Assembly (NCBI GenBank): GCA_027067965.1
Contig: JAMOUV010000010.1
Coordinates: 124,001-188,000, forward strand
Direction of reading: 5' to 3'
Source: Flavobacteriales bacterium
GTDB lineage: Bacteria > Bacteroidota > Bacteroidia > Flavobacteriales > Flavobacteriaceae
DNA length: 64,000 nt
Part shown: positions 1 to 7,329 of the stretch, one piece after another
Position numbering within the stretch: position 1 is the stretch's first letter
Layout of the letters: each line of letters begins with the position of its first letter
The notes under the pieces: model-generated
Database searches by the model: none
Told to the model about the DNA's origin: nothing
Seen by the model: only the letters and a program-made list of their open reading frames with translations
Translations under genes and position numbers: made by a program

Positions 1-625
1 AAATTATTCCATTTTAACTTCACACGTGCTTGTGCCTCCCGCCATTGAAGCGCTTATGGAAGACGAAGAAAGTCAAATTGACGGATTTTTAGCGGCCGGT
101 CATGTATGTGCGATTATGGGTTATTGGCAATATCATGCATTGGCCCGCAAATATAAAGTCCCCATTGTGGTTACCGGTTTTGAGCCCTTGGATTTGTTAC
201 AAGGAATTTTGATGACCGTAACACAACTGGAAGAAGGGCGATACGAAGTGGAAAATCAATATAAACGTGTAGTAGTGGAAGAAGGCAATAGACCTGCACA
301 AGAGGTCATATCACAAGTATTTGAAATAAAAGACAGAGCATGGAGAGGAATCGATATCATTCCTAAAAGCGGATTGGAATTAAAAAATGAATTCGCGGAA
401 TTCGATGCCGTAAAGAAATTTCATATCGATATGGAAGAAGCGCCCGAAAACAAAGCATGCCGCGCGGGCGATGTTATGAAAGGAATAATTAAACCCAATC
501 AATGTCCCGAATTCGGTAAAAGATGTACGCCTCAAAATCCATTGGGCGCACCCATGGTCAGTTCGGAAGGAGCATGTGCCGCTTATTACCATCATTATGG
601 AAATATTTTTAACAGCAAAGCATAA
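1..625 (+). CDS. hypD: Hydrogenase maturation protein HypD (3' part)
   Basis: HypD is the iron-sulfur scaffold which, with HypC, carries the Fe(CN)2CO group while it is assembled for [NiFe]-hydrogenase. The frame is already open at base 2, so the N-terminal part lies outside the window; about 207 codons remain of a protein usually near 370 residues. The retained part has the HypD signature: SHVLVPPAIEAL near the left edge, GFLAAGHVC, TGFEPLDLLQGI, and the C-terminal cysteine block CRAG, CPEFGKRCTP, MVSSEGACAAYY, which binds the [4Fe-4S] cluster in known HypDs. A GTG at 26 is internal and not the start. hypE follows after 56 bp on the same strand. Confidence 0.97.
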   Translation, partial: NYSILTSHVLVPPAIEALMEDEESQIDGFLAAGHVCAIMGYWQYHALARKYKVPIVVTGFEPLDLLQGILMTVTQLEEGRYEVENQYKRVVVEEGNRPAQEVISQVFEIKDRAWRGIDIIPKSGLELKNEFAEFDAVKKFHIDMEEAPENKACRAGDVMKGIIKPNQCPEFGKRCTPQNPLGAPMVSSEGACAAYYHHYGNIFNSKA

Positions 626-681
626 ATAAATACTTTTAACTAGCAAATAATACTTCGAAAATACATCCAAAATAATTTTCC

Positions 682-1737
682 ATGAATAAAAAAAGAAAAA
701 TGCAATTGAATTGTCCGATGCCCAAATTCGACTTCGATTTCATTACCATGGGGCACGGAAGCGGCGGATTGCTCACCCACAAATTACTTGAAAGCGGCGT
801 GTTTGATCTTTTATCCAATGAGAAGTTAGACGAACATCACGACGGCGCCATTTTGGATTTGAAAGGAAAAACGGCGTTTTCCACCGATAGTTTTGTGATT
901 TCGCCTATTTTTTTTCCAGGTGGAAATATCGGAGAATTGGCTGTAAACGGTACGGTAAACGACTTGGCCATGTGTGGCGCTTTGCCCCAATATATTTCTT
1001 TAAGTTTTATTCTGGAAGAAGGATTGTCCATGAAAGAATTTTGGGATGTATTGGTGGGCATAAAAGCCGCTTGCGAAGAAGCCGGCATACAAGTAGTTAC
1101 CGGCGACACCAAAGTGGTGGAAAAAGGTAAAGGCGACAAAATTTTCATCAATACAACCGGAATCGGCACACTACATCCCCGAGCCGATATTAGTTTGAAA
1201 AACGTAAAACCGGGGGATAAAATCTTAGTCAGCAATCAAATCGCCCGCCATGGAATTGCCATTCTGTCCAAACGCCAAGGATTGGAATTCGAAACTTCGA
1301 TTATTAGCGATACAACTAATTTGAACCGGGCCGTAAAAAAATTATTGGATCATTTCGGCAAAAATATTCATTTACTTCGCGATCCTACCCGCGGTGGACT
1401 GGCTTCTACGCTGAATGAAATTGCAGGCGATACCGGCTACGGAGTTGTCTTGGAAGATCGGGCTATTCCAATTGACCCGCAAGTACGTGGTGCTTGTGAA
1501 ATTTTGGGCTTAGACCCACTCTATATTGCCAATGAAGGCGTATTCATTGCCATCGTTTCATCTGAAAAGGCCGATGCAATCCTCAATCTGCTCCGAACTA
1601 CGGAAAAATGTGAACATGCAGCCATTATCGGAACCATAACCGAAAAAAATCCGGGTAAAGTTATTATGCAAAATGTAATGGGTGGTAAACGGGTAGTCAA
1701 TATGCCGATAGGTGAACAATTACCGAGAATTTGTTAA
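682..1737 (+). CDS. hypE: Hydrogenase maturation protein HypE (carbamoyl dehydratase)
   Basis: HypE receives a carbamoyl group from HypF on its C-terminal cysteine and dehydrates it to the thiocyanate that becomes the cyanide ligand of the active-site iron. The 351-residue protein has the PurM-like fold signatures: GHGSGG near the N-terminus, STDSFVISPIFFPGGNIG, GTVNDLAM, and DPTRGG in the middle. It ends in LPRIC, so the acceptor cysteine is present as the last residue. An in-frame ATG at 700 is an alternative start; the longer form has six extra basic residues. The stop codon overlaps that of the opposing hypC by 4 bp. hypF is not in the window. Confidence 0.97.
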   Translation: MNKKRKMQLNCPMPKFDFDFITMGHGSGGLLTHKLLESGVFDLLSNEKLDEHHDGAILDLKGKTAFSTDSFVISPIFFPGGNIGELAVNGTVNDLAMCGALPQYISLSFILEEGLSMKEFWDVLVGIKAACEEAGIQVVTGDTKVVEKGKGDKIFINTTGIGTLHPRADISLKNVKPGDKILVSNQIARHGIAILSKRQGLEFETSIISDTTNLNRAVKKLLDHFGKNIHLLRDPTRGGLASTLNEIAGDTGYGVVLEDRAIPIDPQVRGACEILGLDPLYIANEGVFIAIVSSEKADAILNLLRTTEKCEHAAIIGTITEKNPGKVIMQNVMGGKRVVNMPIGEQLPRIC

Positions 1738-2006
1738 TTTTCAATAGAAGGACTGTCCGGCGAATCCAATTCATCTATCTCACCCATCCGCTTGATTAAG
1801 TCGAATGTTTCTTTTGCCTCTTCCTCATCCACTATACTAATGGCAGTCCCCACATGAACCAATACATAATCGCCTATCTTGGCTTCAGGAACCATGGCTA
1901 AATTTACTTCTTTGATTATTCCTTCGAAATCCACCTTTCCTATACGAAAAGTTTTATCGATTTCCGATACAATCTCAATTAATTTTCCGGGTATGGATAG
2001 GCACAT
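1734..2006 (-). CDS. hypC: Hydrogenase assembly chaperone HypC/HybG
   Basis: HypC is the small chaperone that shuttles the iron centre between HypD and the hydrogenase large subunit. The 90-residue protein begins MCLSIPGKL, the family N-terminus whose Cys2 is essential, and includes GDYVLVHVGTAIS, the typical beta-barrel strand. It has an acidic C-terminal tail after about residue 70. It is the last gene of the leftward hyp arm, 83 bp after hypB, and its stop overlaps the hypE stop (shared TTAA). The leader around 2020-2060 contains imperfect TTTAAAG-type repeats. Confidence 0.95.
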   Translation of the reverse strand: MCLSIPGKLIEIVSEIDKTFRIGKVDFEGIIKEVNLAMVPEAKIGDYVLVHVGTAISIVDEEEAKETFDLIKRMGEIDELDSPDSPSIEN

Positions 2007-2089
2007 AGTGAATAGTTTAATGTTTAAAGTTTAAAGTATAAAGTTAAAAAGTATTAGTATTTTAATAGAACAAATGCATTTTAAGATGC

Positions 2090-2890
2090 TTATAAATTTT
2101 GCTTCTTCCCGATTTCTTCTCTCAACCAGTCATACCAACGATCCATTCCTTGACCGGTGGTGGCGGATACTTCAAAAAATTTTAAATTTGGATTAACACG
2201 CAAAGCATAATCTTTCAATTTTTCCAAATCAAAATTTAAATAAGGTAATAAATCAATTTTGTTGATTAAGCATATATCCGAGGTATGAAACATATCGGGA
2301 TATTTAATCGGTTTGTCCTCACCTTCTGTGATACTGACAATAACCACTCTTTTATCCTCTCCTAAATCAAACATTGCCGGACATACCAAATTACCTACGT
2401 TTTCTATCATCAAAACCGAATTTTCGACCGGATTCAATTCTTTTACCGCCCGGTAAATCATATCGCTTTCCAAATGGCAACCTTGACCGGTATTCACCTG
2501 AACAACAGGAATCCGTAAAGCATCAATTCGATTGGCATCATTCATGGTTTGCTGATCACCTTCAATCACATAAAAATTTATTTCGTCTTTGAGGTCTTTC
2601 AATGTGCGTTCCAAAATGGATGTTTTTCCCGAACCGGGTGAACTGACTAAATTAAGTGCCAAGATTTTTTTGGCTTCGAAGTAACCTCGATTTCGTTCCG
2701 CCTCCAATTGATTCTTGTCCAATACATTTTTTTCCAAATCGATATGCACACTTTCATGATGATGGTGATCATGACCGTGGTGATGGTCATGCACATGATC
2801 GGTTATTTGTACGAAATGTTGAAGTTCAGTAATTTCACCCGGCTTTCGGATGCTTATATTATCTGTTCCGCAACCACAAGTTCCACACAT
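2090..2890 (-). CDS. hypB: Hydrogenase nickel incorporation GTPase HypB
   Basis: HypB is a G3E-family GTPase that, with HypA, delivers nickel to the hydrogenase large subunit. The N-terminus MCGTCGCG carries the high-affinity CxxCGC nickel motif. A histidine-rich stretch (about residues 32-47) should store or buffer nickel. The P-loop SSPGSGKTS lies near residue 83, and NKIDLLPY is the guanine-specificity motif. Length (266 residues) fits His-rich HypB. It lies between hypA (155 bp upstream) and hypC, all leftward. Confidence 0.96.
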   Translation of the reverse strand: MCGTCGCGTDNISIRKPGEITELQHFVQITDHVHDHHHGHDHHHHESVHIDLEKNVLDKNQLEAERNRGYFEAKKILALNLVSSPGSGKTSILERTLKDLKDEINFYVIEGDQQTMNDANRIDALRIPVVQVNTGQGCHLESDMIYRAVKELNPVENSVLMIENVGNLVCPAMFDLGEDKRVVIVSITEGEDKPIKYPDMFHTSDICLINKIDLLPYLNFDLEKLKDYALRVNPNLKFFEVSATTGQGMDRWYDWLREEIGKKQNL

Positions 2891-3045
2891 AATTTTAGTT
2901 TTTTAGTTCAAAAAATAAAGTTCTTCATTCAAACCATAATCATTGATTGATAACTATTACTTTTAAACAATTTGTTTTGTCATAACGACATTAACAATTA
3001 TCTTTTCTCGCTTATCTCTTCGGTTACTTCTCTCCCGATTACCGC

Positions 3046-3387
3046 TTATACGACCTCCAATGCCTTTACTCGCAATTCTTTTCCCTTTACAATATTCTTC
3101 AAATAACTTCCGCAAACCGGACAATTATCGTAAATATGTTCAATTTTAAACGATGAATTACAATCCACACATACGGCACGGGCTTCAATATAATCTATCT
3201 TTCGTTCGGCTTGCTCCAAAACGGTACCGCGAACAGCCGGCTCCCATGCAAAATCAAGCGCTTCCAATTCCACTCCGGACAACGAACCTATTTCCAATTC
3301 AATCAATGTAACACGTTCTTTTCCCGCCTTTTTTAATTCCTCTTCGGCAATTTCAATAATTCCCATGACAATTGACAATTCATGCAT
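3046..3387 (-). CDS. hypA: Hydrogenase maturation nickel metallochaperone HypA
   Basis: HypA binds nickel through its N-terminal MHE motif and zinc through two CxxC pairs, and partners HypB in nickel insertion. The 113-residue protein begins MHELSIV and has CVDC and CPVC in its C-terminal half, all as expected. A -7 box (TATATTTG, 3419-3426 on the minus strand) lies about 30 bp upstream of the start, so the hypA-hypB-hypC arm probably has its own promoter. Confidence 0.96.
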   Translation of the reverse strand: MHELSIVMGIIEIAEEELKKAGKERVTLIELEIGSLSGVELEALDFAWEPAVRGTVLEQAERKIDYIEARAVCVDCNSSFKIEHIYDNCPVCGSYLKNIVKGKELRVKALEVV

Positions 3388-3418
3388 CAGGAATAACTTT
3401 TTCTTGTAACTTAATTAT

Positions 3419-3426
3419 CAAATATA
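3419..3426 (-). promoter_or_regulatory. -7 promoter box upstream of hypA
   Basis: Minus-strand TATATTTG matches the Bacteroidota -7 consensus TAnnTTTG, 32 bp before the hypA start. I see no TTG at the -33 spacing, so this rests on one element. Confidence 0.5.
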
Positions 3427-3452
3427 CAAATTTTTATAATGAAAATCGCTGA

Positions 3453-4157
3453 TTATAAACTCTTCAGTATCCAATAAATTCCGATAAGCAAAGCAAATAG
3501 GCCACTCGACCATCTTAAAATTCCAAGCATTTTCCCTTCACCCGTTGAACCGATGACGGATAATTTTCCCACCAAAAACGCATAAAAAATCATAGTCGTT
3601 ACCGTCCCTAATGCAAAACCGCCCATATAAAAAATACTTTGTGAAATGTGATTAAAACCTAAAACGGGAAATAATAAAATAAAATGGGAAATACCGGCAA
3701 ATCCGTGAATAATTCCTATCCCCAATGCAGACCATAGCGTTTGAAAAATAAACGAAAAATGTGAATGCGCATGAGTTGAATCGACGGTATGCTCATGCCG
3801 GTGAATATGCACATATACCTTTTGTTCGGTTCGGTGCATATGCGGATGTGCATGTCTTTTGGCTTGCCGGAAAATTCTATAGAAAGTCCAAAATCCGAGG
3901 GCAATTAATATAATGCCGACCAAACGTTCACTGATCCCGGAAATAAAATCCAAAGGAATGTATGCTTTAAATAATAAAAATAAAACACCTATCAAAATCA
4001 TTCCCAATATATGTCCAATACCCCAAAACAGGCCTATTCGCCATGATTTTTCCGGATTATCGGTAACTAAGGGTGTAACCGCCGCCAAATGATCGGGGCC
4101 CGATAGCACATGAGTCCCCGCGGCAATAAAACCGGCAATAAAAGGAAAAGAAACCAT
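3453..4157 (-). CDS. Nickel/cobalt permease, NicO (HupE/RcnA-like) family
   Basis: This is a 234-residue polytopic inner-membrane protein. Its first helix carries HVLSGPDHLAAV, which matches the H-x(4-5)-DH metal-recognition signature of nickel/cobalt permeases. Around residues 105-135 a cytosolic or periplasmic loop holds about a dozen histidines, typical of NicO/RcnA proteins. A second helix has GIIHGFAGISH, repeating the histidine/glycine pattern. It lies just upstream of hypA on the same strand, so nickel import for hydrogenase is the simplest role. RcnA relatives export Ni/Co, so direction of transport is an inference from context only. Confidence 0.85.
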   Translation of the reverse strand: MVSFPFIAGFIAAGTHVLSGPDHLAAVTPLVTDNPEKSWRIGLFWGIGHILGMILIGVLFLLFKAYIPLDFISGISERLVGIILIALGFWTFYRIFRQAKRHAHPHMHRTEQKVYVHIHRHEHTVDSTHAHSHFSFIFQTLWSALGIGIIHGFAGISHFILLFPVLGFNHISQSIFYMGGFALGTVTTMIFYAFLVGKLSVIGSTGEGKMLGILRWSSGLFALLIGIYWILKSL

Positions 4158-4163
4158 AGCCGT

Positions 4164-4670
4164 TTACCTTAAACTATCATGTCGAATAACGGAAATCACT
4201 TGATTCATTTTTTCATTGGGCACTGTCAATGAAAGCACATAATGCTTGATTAACCATTTCCCGTCTTTATTTATTAATACACCCGAACCACGGCATCCCC
4301 CCATCCACGTGTCAAGCGTTTCGTCAAACCAAACCGTGGCGGGACTGACGGAATCCCGGTAAACATGCCGATTAATTTTCTTGAAATGCCATGCCTTTCC
4401 CTTGTCAAAATAGGGCTTGGCAAATGCCATAAATGCATCTTTGTTCCAAACTTCCGACGCATCGGTACCCACAAAAATTGCATCCCGGTCCATCAAGGAA
4501 AAATACGTATCAAAATCGGCTTCGGCTGCCGCCCGGTGCCACCGGTCCAAAGTGCGGGAAACTTCTTCGGCGGCATTAACTTTATCATGCGATTCATCTT
4601 CATGACAAGCCCAAATCAATAGTAAAAATATTCCAACAAAAAGCGGTTTGTTTAATTGTCTTATTCTCAT
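4164..4670 (-). CDS. Lipoprotein with SnoaL/NTF2-like fold
   Basis: This 168-residue protein has a lipoprotein signal sequence ending LLIWAC, so the mature protein should be lipid-anchored at about Cys22. The remainder resembles SnoaL-like (NTF2 superfamily) domains: an N-terminal helix with LDRWHRAAAEADFDTYFSLMD, then AIFVGTDASEVW, and a terminal strand GKWLIKHYVLSL. These folds are small-ligand pockets; no catalytic assignment is possible. The start overlaps the stop of the upstream membrane gene by 4 bp (ATGA), and the permease gene starts 6 bp after its stop, so the three are probably cotranscribed. Confidence 0.7.
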   Translation of the reverse strand: MRIRQLNKPLFVGIFLLLIWACHEDESHDKVNAAEEVSRTLDRWHRAAAEADFDTYFSLMDRDAIFVGTDASEVWNKDAFMAFAKPYFDKGKAWHFKKINRHVYRDSVSPATVWFDETLDTWMGGCRGSGVLINKDGKWLIKHYVLSLTVPNEKMNQVISVIRHDSLR

Positions 4671-5218
4671 AATATTGACTTTCTATTTAAACCAAATCGA
4701 TGGATCAAAAGCACCGCAAACCAAATTAAGCTTAGCAATGCCATGGTCCACTTTAATCTATTGGCCAAAGAAAACACAAAAAACCGGCTTTCATCGATAT
4801 GCGGATAAACCTTTGTAAAATAGACAATTCCAGCATTTTCAATCCAATCGAAAAACATAATAAACAAAGGAAGCCATACCAAATGTCGCAACCCGCCCGT
4901 GAAGCGGTTTAATTTTATGAAAATCAACGTGTAAGTCAATCCGTAAATCAGCGCGTAGGGTGTATCGATCCAAAGGGCGGCCCGGCGATATATGCGCAAT
5001 TGAGCCGGCGAATAAGCGGATAATATTTCACGGACATACCCGGGCGAAAAGCCGAAAAACAAATCTAAAGGTTGTTTTCGTTGTAAATAATTTAAATATA
5101 TGTATGGAAAAATAATAATATTAATAACAAAAATAAGAACTACCCCCGGCCAAATATGATACCATGTCACATGAGAGGTTAAGAAAACCGAAATTTTATC
5201 CGAAAATTTCATCGGCAA
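4667..5218 (-). CDS. Unassigned four-helix membrane protein
   Basis: I do not recognise this 183-residue protein. It has about four hydrophobic segments (near residues 20-42, 87-103, 112-130 and 155-173), with a conserved-looking polar stretch FFGFSPGYVREILSAY between the first two. A second ATG lies 6 bp inside. It is the first gene of the leftward set leading to the SnoaL-like lipoprotein and the Ni/Co permease. A link to metal or hydrogenase physiology rests on position only. Confidence 0.6.
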   Translation of the reverse strand: MPMKFSDKISVFLTSHVTWYHIWPGVVLIFVINIIIFPYIYLNYLQRKQPLDLFFGFSPGYVREILSAYSPAQLRIYRRAALWIDTPYALIYGLTYTLIFIKLNRFTGGLRHLVWLPLFIMFFDWIENAGIVYFTKVYPHIDESRFFVFSLANRLKWTMALLSLIWFAVLLIHRFGLNRKSIL

Positions 5219-5352
5219 CTTAAGGTCAAGTCAATAATTTTAGAAAATTTTGTATTTATAATAGATATGCTAACATAAAATACCAAATGCAATAGTGCAA
5301 GTTAGTCAATTTTACAAAAAAACATAAACAATTATAGGATAAAGAATGAATA

Positions 5353-5382
5353 TTGTCAATTCAAAAAAAATAATTATTTTTG
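5353..5382 (+). promoter_or_regulatory. Promoter of the tRNA-Glu / rpsT unit
   Basis: A -33 TTG (5353-5355) and a -7 TATTTTTG (5375-5382) are separated by 19 bp, the full Bacteroidota arrangement. The first tRNA-Glu begins 13 bp after the -7 box. Confidence 0.75.
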
Positions 5383-5395
5383 CATCCGATTTTTT

Positions 5396-5467
5396 GGCCC
5401 GGTCGTCTAACGGCTAGGACGCAGGATTTTCATTCCTGTAATCGGGGTTCGATTCCCCGTCGGGCTG
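5396..5467 (+). tRNA. tRNA-Glu (anticodon TTC), copy 1
   Basis: The 72-nt cloverleaf has a GGCCCGG / TCGGGCT acceptor stem with terminal G-U pairs, a CAGGA/TCCTG anticodon stem, anticodon TTC at 5429-5431, and the T-loop GGTTCGATTCC. The discriminator is G; CCA is not encoded. Confidence 0.97.
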
Positions 5468-5494
5468 CGAAGATAATTGACATAAACATTTTTT

Positions 5495-5566
5495 GGCCCG
5501 GTCGTCTAACGGCTAGGACGCAGGATTTTCATTCCTGTAATCGGGGTTCGATTCCCCGTCGGGCTG
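5495..5566 (+). tRNA. tRNA-Glu (anticodon TTC), copy 2
   Basis: This is identical base for base to the copy 99 bp upstream, including the short T-run just before it. It lies 34 bp upstream of rpsT and is probably processed from the same transcript. CCA is not encoded. Confidence 0.97.
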
Positions 5567-5600
5567 CAAAACGGGAAAATTTCCATAAATCATAATTTAT

Positions 5601-5864
5601 ATGGCACATCACAAGTCAGCATTAAAACGAATCAGGCAAAACAAAAAAAGAAGGTTGCACAATAGGTTTTATCACAAAGTAACGAGAACGAATATCAAGA
5701 AATTACGCGCAACCAAAGACCCTGAAATTGCCGCAAAACATTTATCCAAGGTCATTTCAATGATTGATAAATTGGCCAAAAGAAACATCATTCACAAAAA
5801 CAAAGCCGCCAATTTGAAATCCAAACTAATGCGGTACGTGAATTCTCTTAAAGCAAACGCCTAA
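5601..5864 (+). CDS. rpsT: 30S ribosomal protein S20
   Basis: S20 is a primary 16S rRNA-binding protein of the small subunit. The 87-residue basic protein starts MAHHKSALKRIRQNKKRR and continues with the family pattern NRFYHKVTRTNIKKL and KNKAANLKSKL. No other promoter is visible between the tRNA-Glu genes and this start, which suggests cotranscription. There is no Shine-Dalgarno sequence. Confidence 0.97.
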   Translation: MAHHKSALKRIRQNKKRRLHNRFYHKVTRTNIKKLRATKDPEIAAKHLSKVISMIDKLAKRNIIHKNKAANLKSKLMRYVNSLKANA

Positions 5865-5872
5865 GTTGGCAT

Positions 5873-5880
5873 TATATTTG
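5873..5880 (+). promoter_or_regulatory. -7 promoter box before the thioredoxin-like gene
   Basis: TATATTTG matches TAnnTTTG and sits 25 bp before the ATG at 5905. No clear -33 TTG is present. Confidence 0.5.
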
Positions 5881-5904
5881 CGCGCTTTCATAAAAACAAT
5901 TGCT

Positions 5905-6384
5905 ATGAAAAAACTATTCACTGTGGCGCTTTTTTTAATAGGCGCTTCATATTTTTTTGCTCAAAATACAATTGAATACGGCGGATTGAATTGGTATTTA
6001 GACTATGACCAAGCCAAAGAAGTGGCAAAAAAAGAAAACAAACCTATTATTATTTTATTCACGGGATCGGATTGGTGTCCTCCCTGCAAGGCCTTAAAAA
6101 AAGAGGTCCTTCCTAATGAGGTTTTCAAAAAAGAAGTTGCAAACGCCGTTCTCGTGCTAGCCGATTTTCCCCGCCGAAAAGCCATCCCCGAAGAGCAATT
6201 ACAAAAAAACCGCCAATTGGCCACCTTATTCCTGGGGCGTTCCGGTTTGCCCACTATGATTAGTGTGGATTGGAGAACAAACGAAATCCTAAGAAAAATT
6301 TCCGGTTATAATTTTTATAAACATGACGTGCGTCCACACGTTAATTTTGTTAAATTTTCGGTAATTGCATTTAAGGAAAAATAA
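5905..6384 (+). CDS. Exported thioredoxin-like protein
   Basis: This 159-residue protein begins with a signal peptide ending near ASYFFAQ, so it should act in the periplasm. The thioredoxin motif is SDWCPPCK, followed by a helix and the cis-proline segment SGLPT. The overall pattern (KPIIILFTGSDWCPPC) is that of thioredoxin_7/DUF255-like proteins that handle disulfides. The frame is open further upstream, but the -7 box at 5873-5880 and the signal peptide both support the ATG at 5905. Substrate unknown. Confidence 0.85.
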   Translation: MKKLFTVALFLIGASYFFAQNTIEYGGLNWYLDYDQAKEVAKKENKPIIILFTGSDWCPPCKALKKEVLPNEVFKKEVANAVLVLADFPRRKAIPEEQLQKNRQLATLFLGRSGLPTMISVDWRTNEILRKISGYNFYKHDVRPHVNFVKFSVIAFKEK

Positions 6385-6399
6385 TTAAAAAAGTTTTTG

Positions 6400-6407
6400 T
6401 ATATTTG
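6400..6407 (+). promoter_or_regulatory. -7 promoter box before the 6441 barrel gene
   Basis: TATATTTG lies 34 bp before the start codon. No suitably spaced -33 TTG is visible. Confidence 0.5.
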
Positions 6408-6440
6408 TTAGTCCGTTATAACCAATAAAATTACGGCGCT

Positions 6441-7217
6441 ATGAAAATAAAAAATTTACTCACCGTATTCATTATTTTCCTGGTAGCATTATCAGCAAAT
6501 GCTCAATATAGGACCATCGATGCGTATTCATTCTTTAGCGGTTATTCATTTTTTAAAACCGACTTCGGTGCACGAAACGATTGGAATACAAACATTAACA
6601 ATACCGGCGTGGAGCTGGGTGGAAAAATATTTGTCAATCTCTTTCCTTATCACTGGCAATGGCGCGGCATGTATCATATTAAAACCAATTTTATTTTAAC
6701 TTACGCTCATGGCCGAGTAGAACATATAGGACGTTGGACTGACAATAAATATTCTCCCACGGCCGTCAAATTGAAAAATATGTTTGCTACGCCTACCGTT
6801 ATCGGAGGCGGTATGGGATTTGAATATTCCTTGCAAGATTTAACCTTTTTCAATTTTACCCGACTCTATGGTATTTACCGATTCAACGTCACAACCGGAG
6901 TGGATTTAATGGCATTTTATTATATGCCTAACATCAAATCGAACTTAGGCGATATTACGGATGTCAATGTACAACCGAATATTCTTCATTCTAGATTTGT
7001 AGGAAAAGTCTATCCCAAATCCGGTATTACATTCGGAGCCACATTTAAAGTTACATTCTATTATCAGTTGACCGAAAGTTATCATATCTATTTGGAAAAT
7101 AGAACCACTTGGTTCCTTTCCGATAAAGTGGACGGATTGGATGTAAACGATGCTCCGGATAAATTTACGGACTGGCTCTATACGCCTGCCATCGGAATTA
7201 CTTATATAGTTTGGTAA
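6441..7217 (+). CDS. Probable outer-membrane beta-barrel protein
   Basis: The 258-residue protein has a signal peptide ending SANAQ. The rest alternates aromatic and polar residues in beta strands and ends in an aromatic residue (GITYIVW), as outer-membrane barrels do. No enzymatic motif is visible. It stands alone between a thioredoxin-like gene and a TonB receptor and has its own -7 box. Function unknown. Confidence 0.7.
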   Translation: MKIKNLLTVFIIFLVALSANAQYRTIDAYSFFSGYSFFKTDFGARNDWNTNINNTGVELGGKIFVNLFPYHWQWRGMYHIKTNFILTYAHGRVEHIGRWTDNKYSPTAVKLKNMFATPTVIGGGMGFEYSLQDLTFFNFTRLYGIYRFNVTTGVDLMAFYYMPNIKSNLGDITDVNVQPNILHSRFVGKVYPKSGITFGATFKVTFYYQLTESYHIYLENRTTWFLSDKVDGLDVNDAPDKFTDWLYTPAIGITYIVW

Positions 7218-7269
7218 ACTTTTTTTCGATTTAGTCTTTATTTTCCTACGCAAAAACTGATTTGTTCCA

Positions 7270-7300
7270 TTGTTTTTGTTCAAAAATTGTTCGATATTTG
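7270..7300 (+). promoter_or_regulatory. Promoter of the TonB receptor gene
   Basis: A -33 TTG (7270-7272) and a near-consensus -7 GATATTTG (7293-7300) are 20 bp apart. The -7 box ends 29 bp before the ATG at 7330, supporting that start. Confidence 0.6.
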
Positions 7301-7329
7301 TAGGACAATTAATAAAAAAAACTGACGAA

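Noticed and set aside
5380-5595. Open frame of about 70 codons with a repeated peptide
   Set aside because: It is produced by the two identical tRNA-Glu genes; the repetition is the tRNA tandem.
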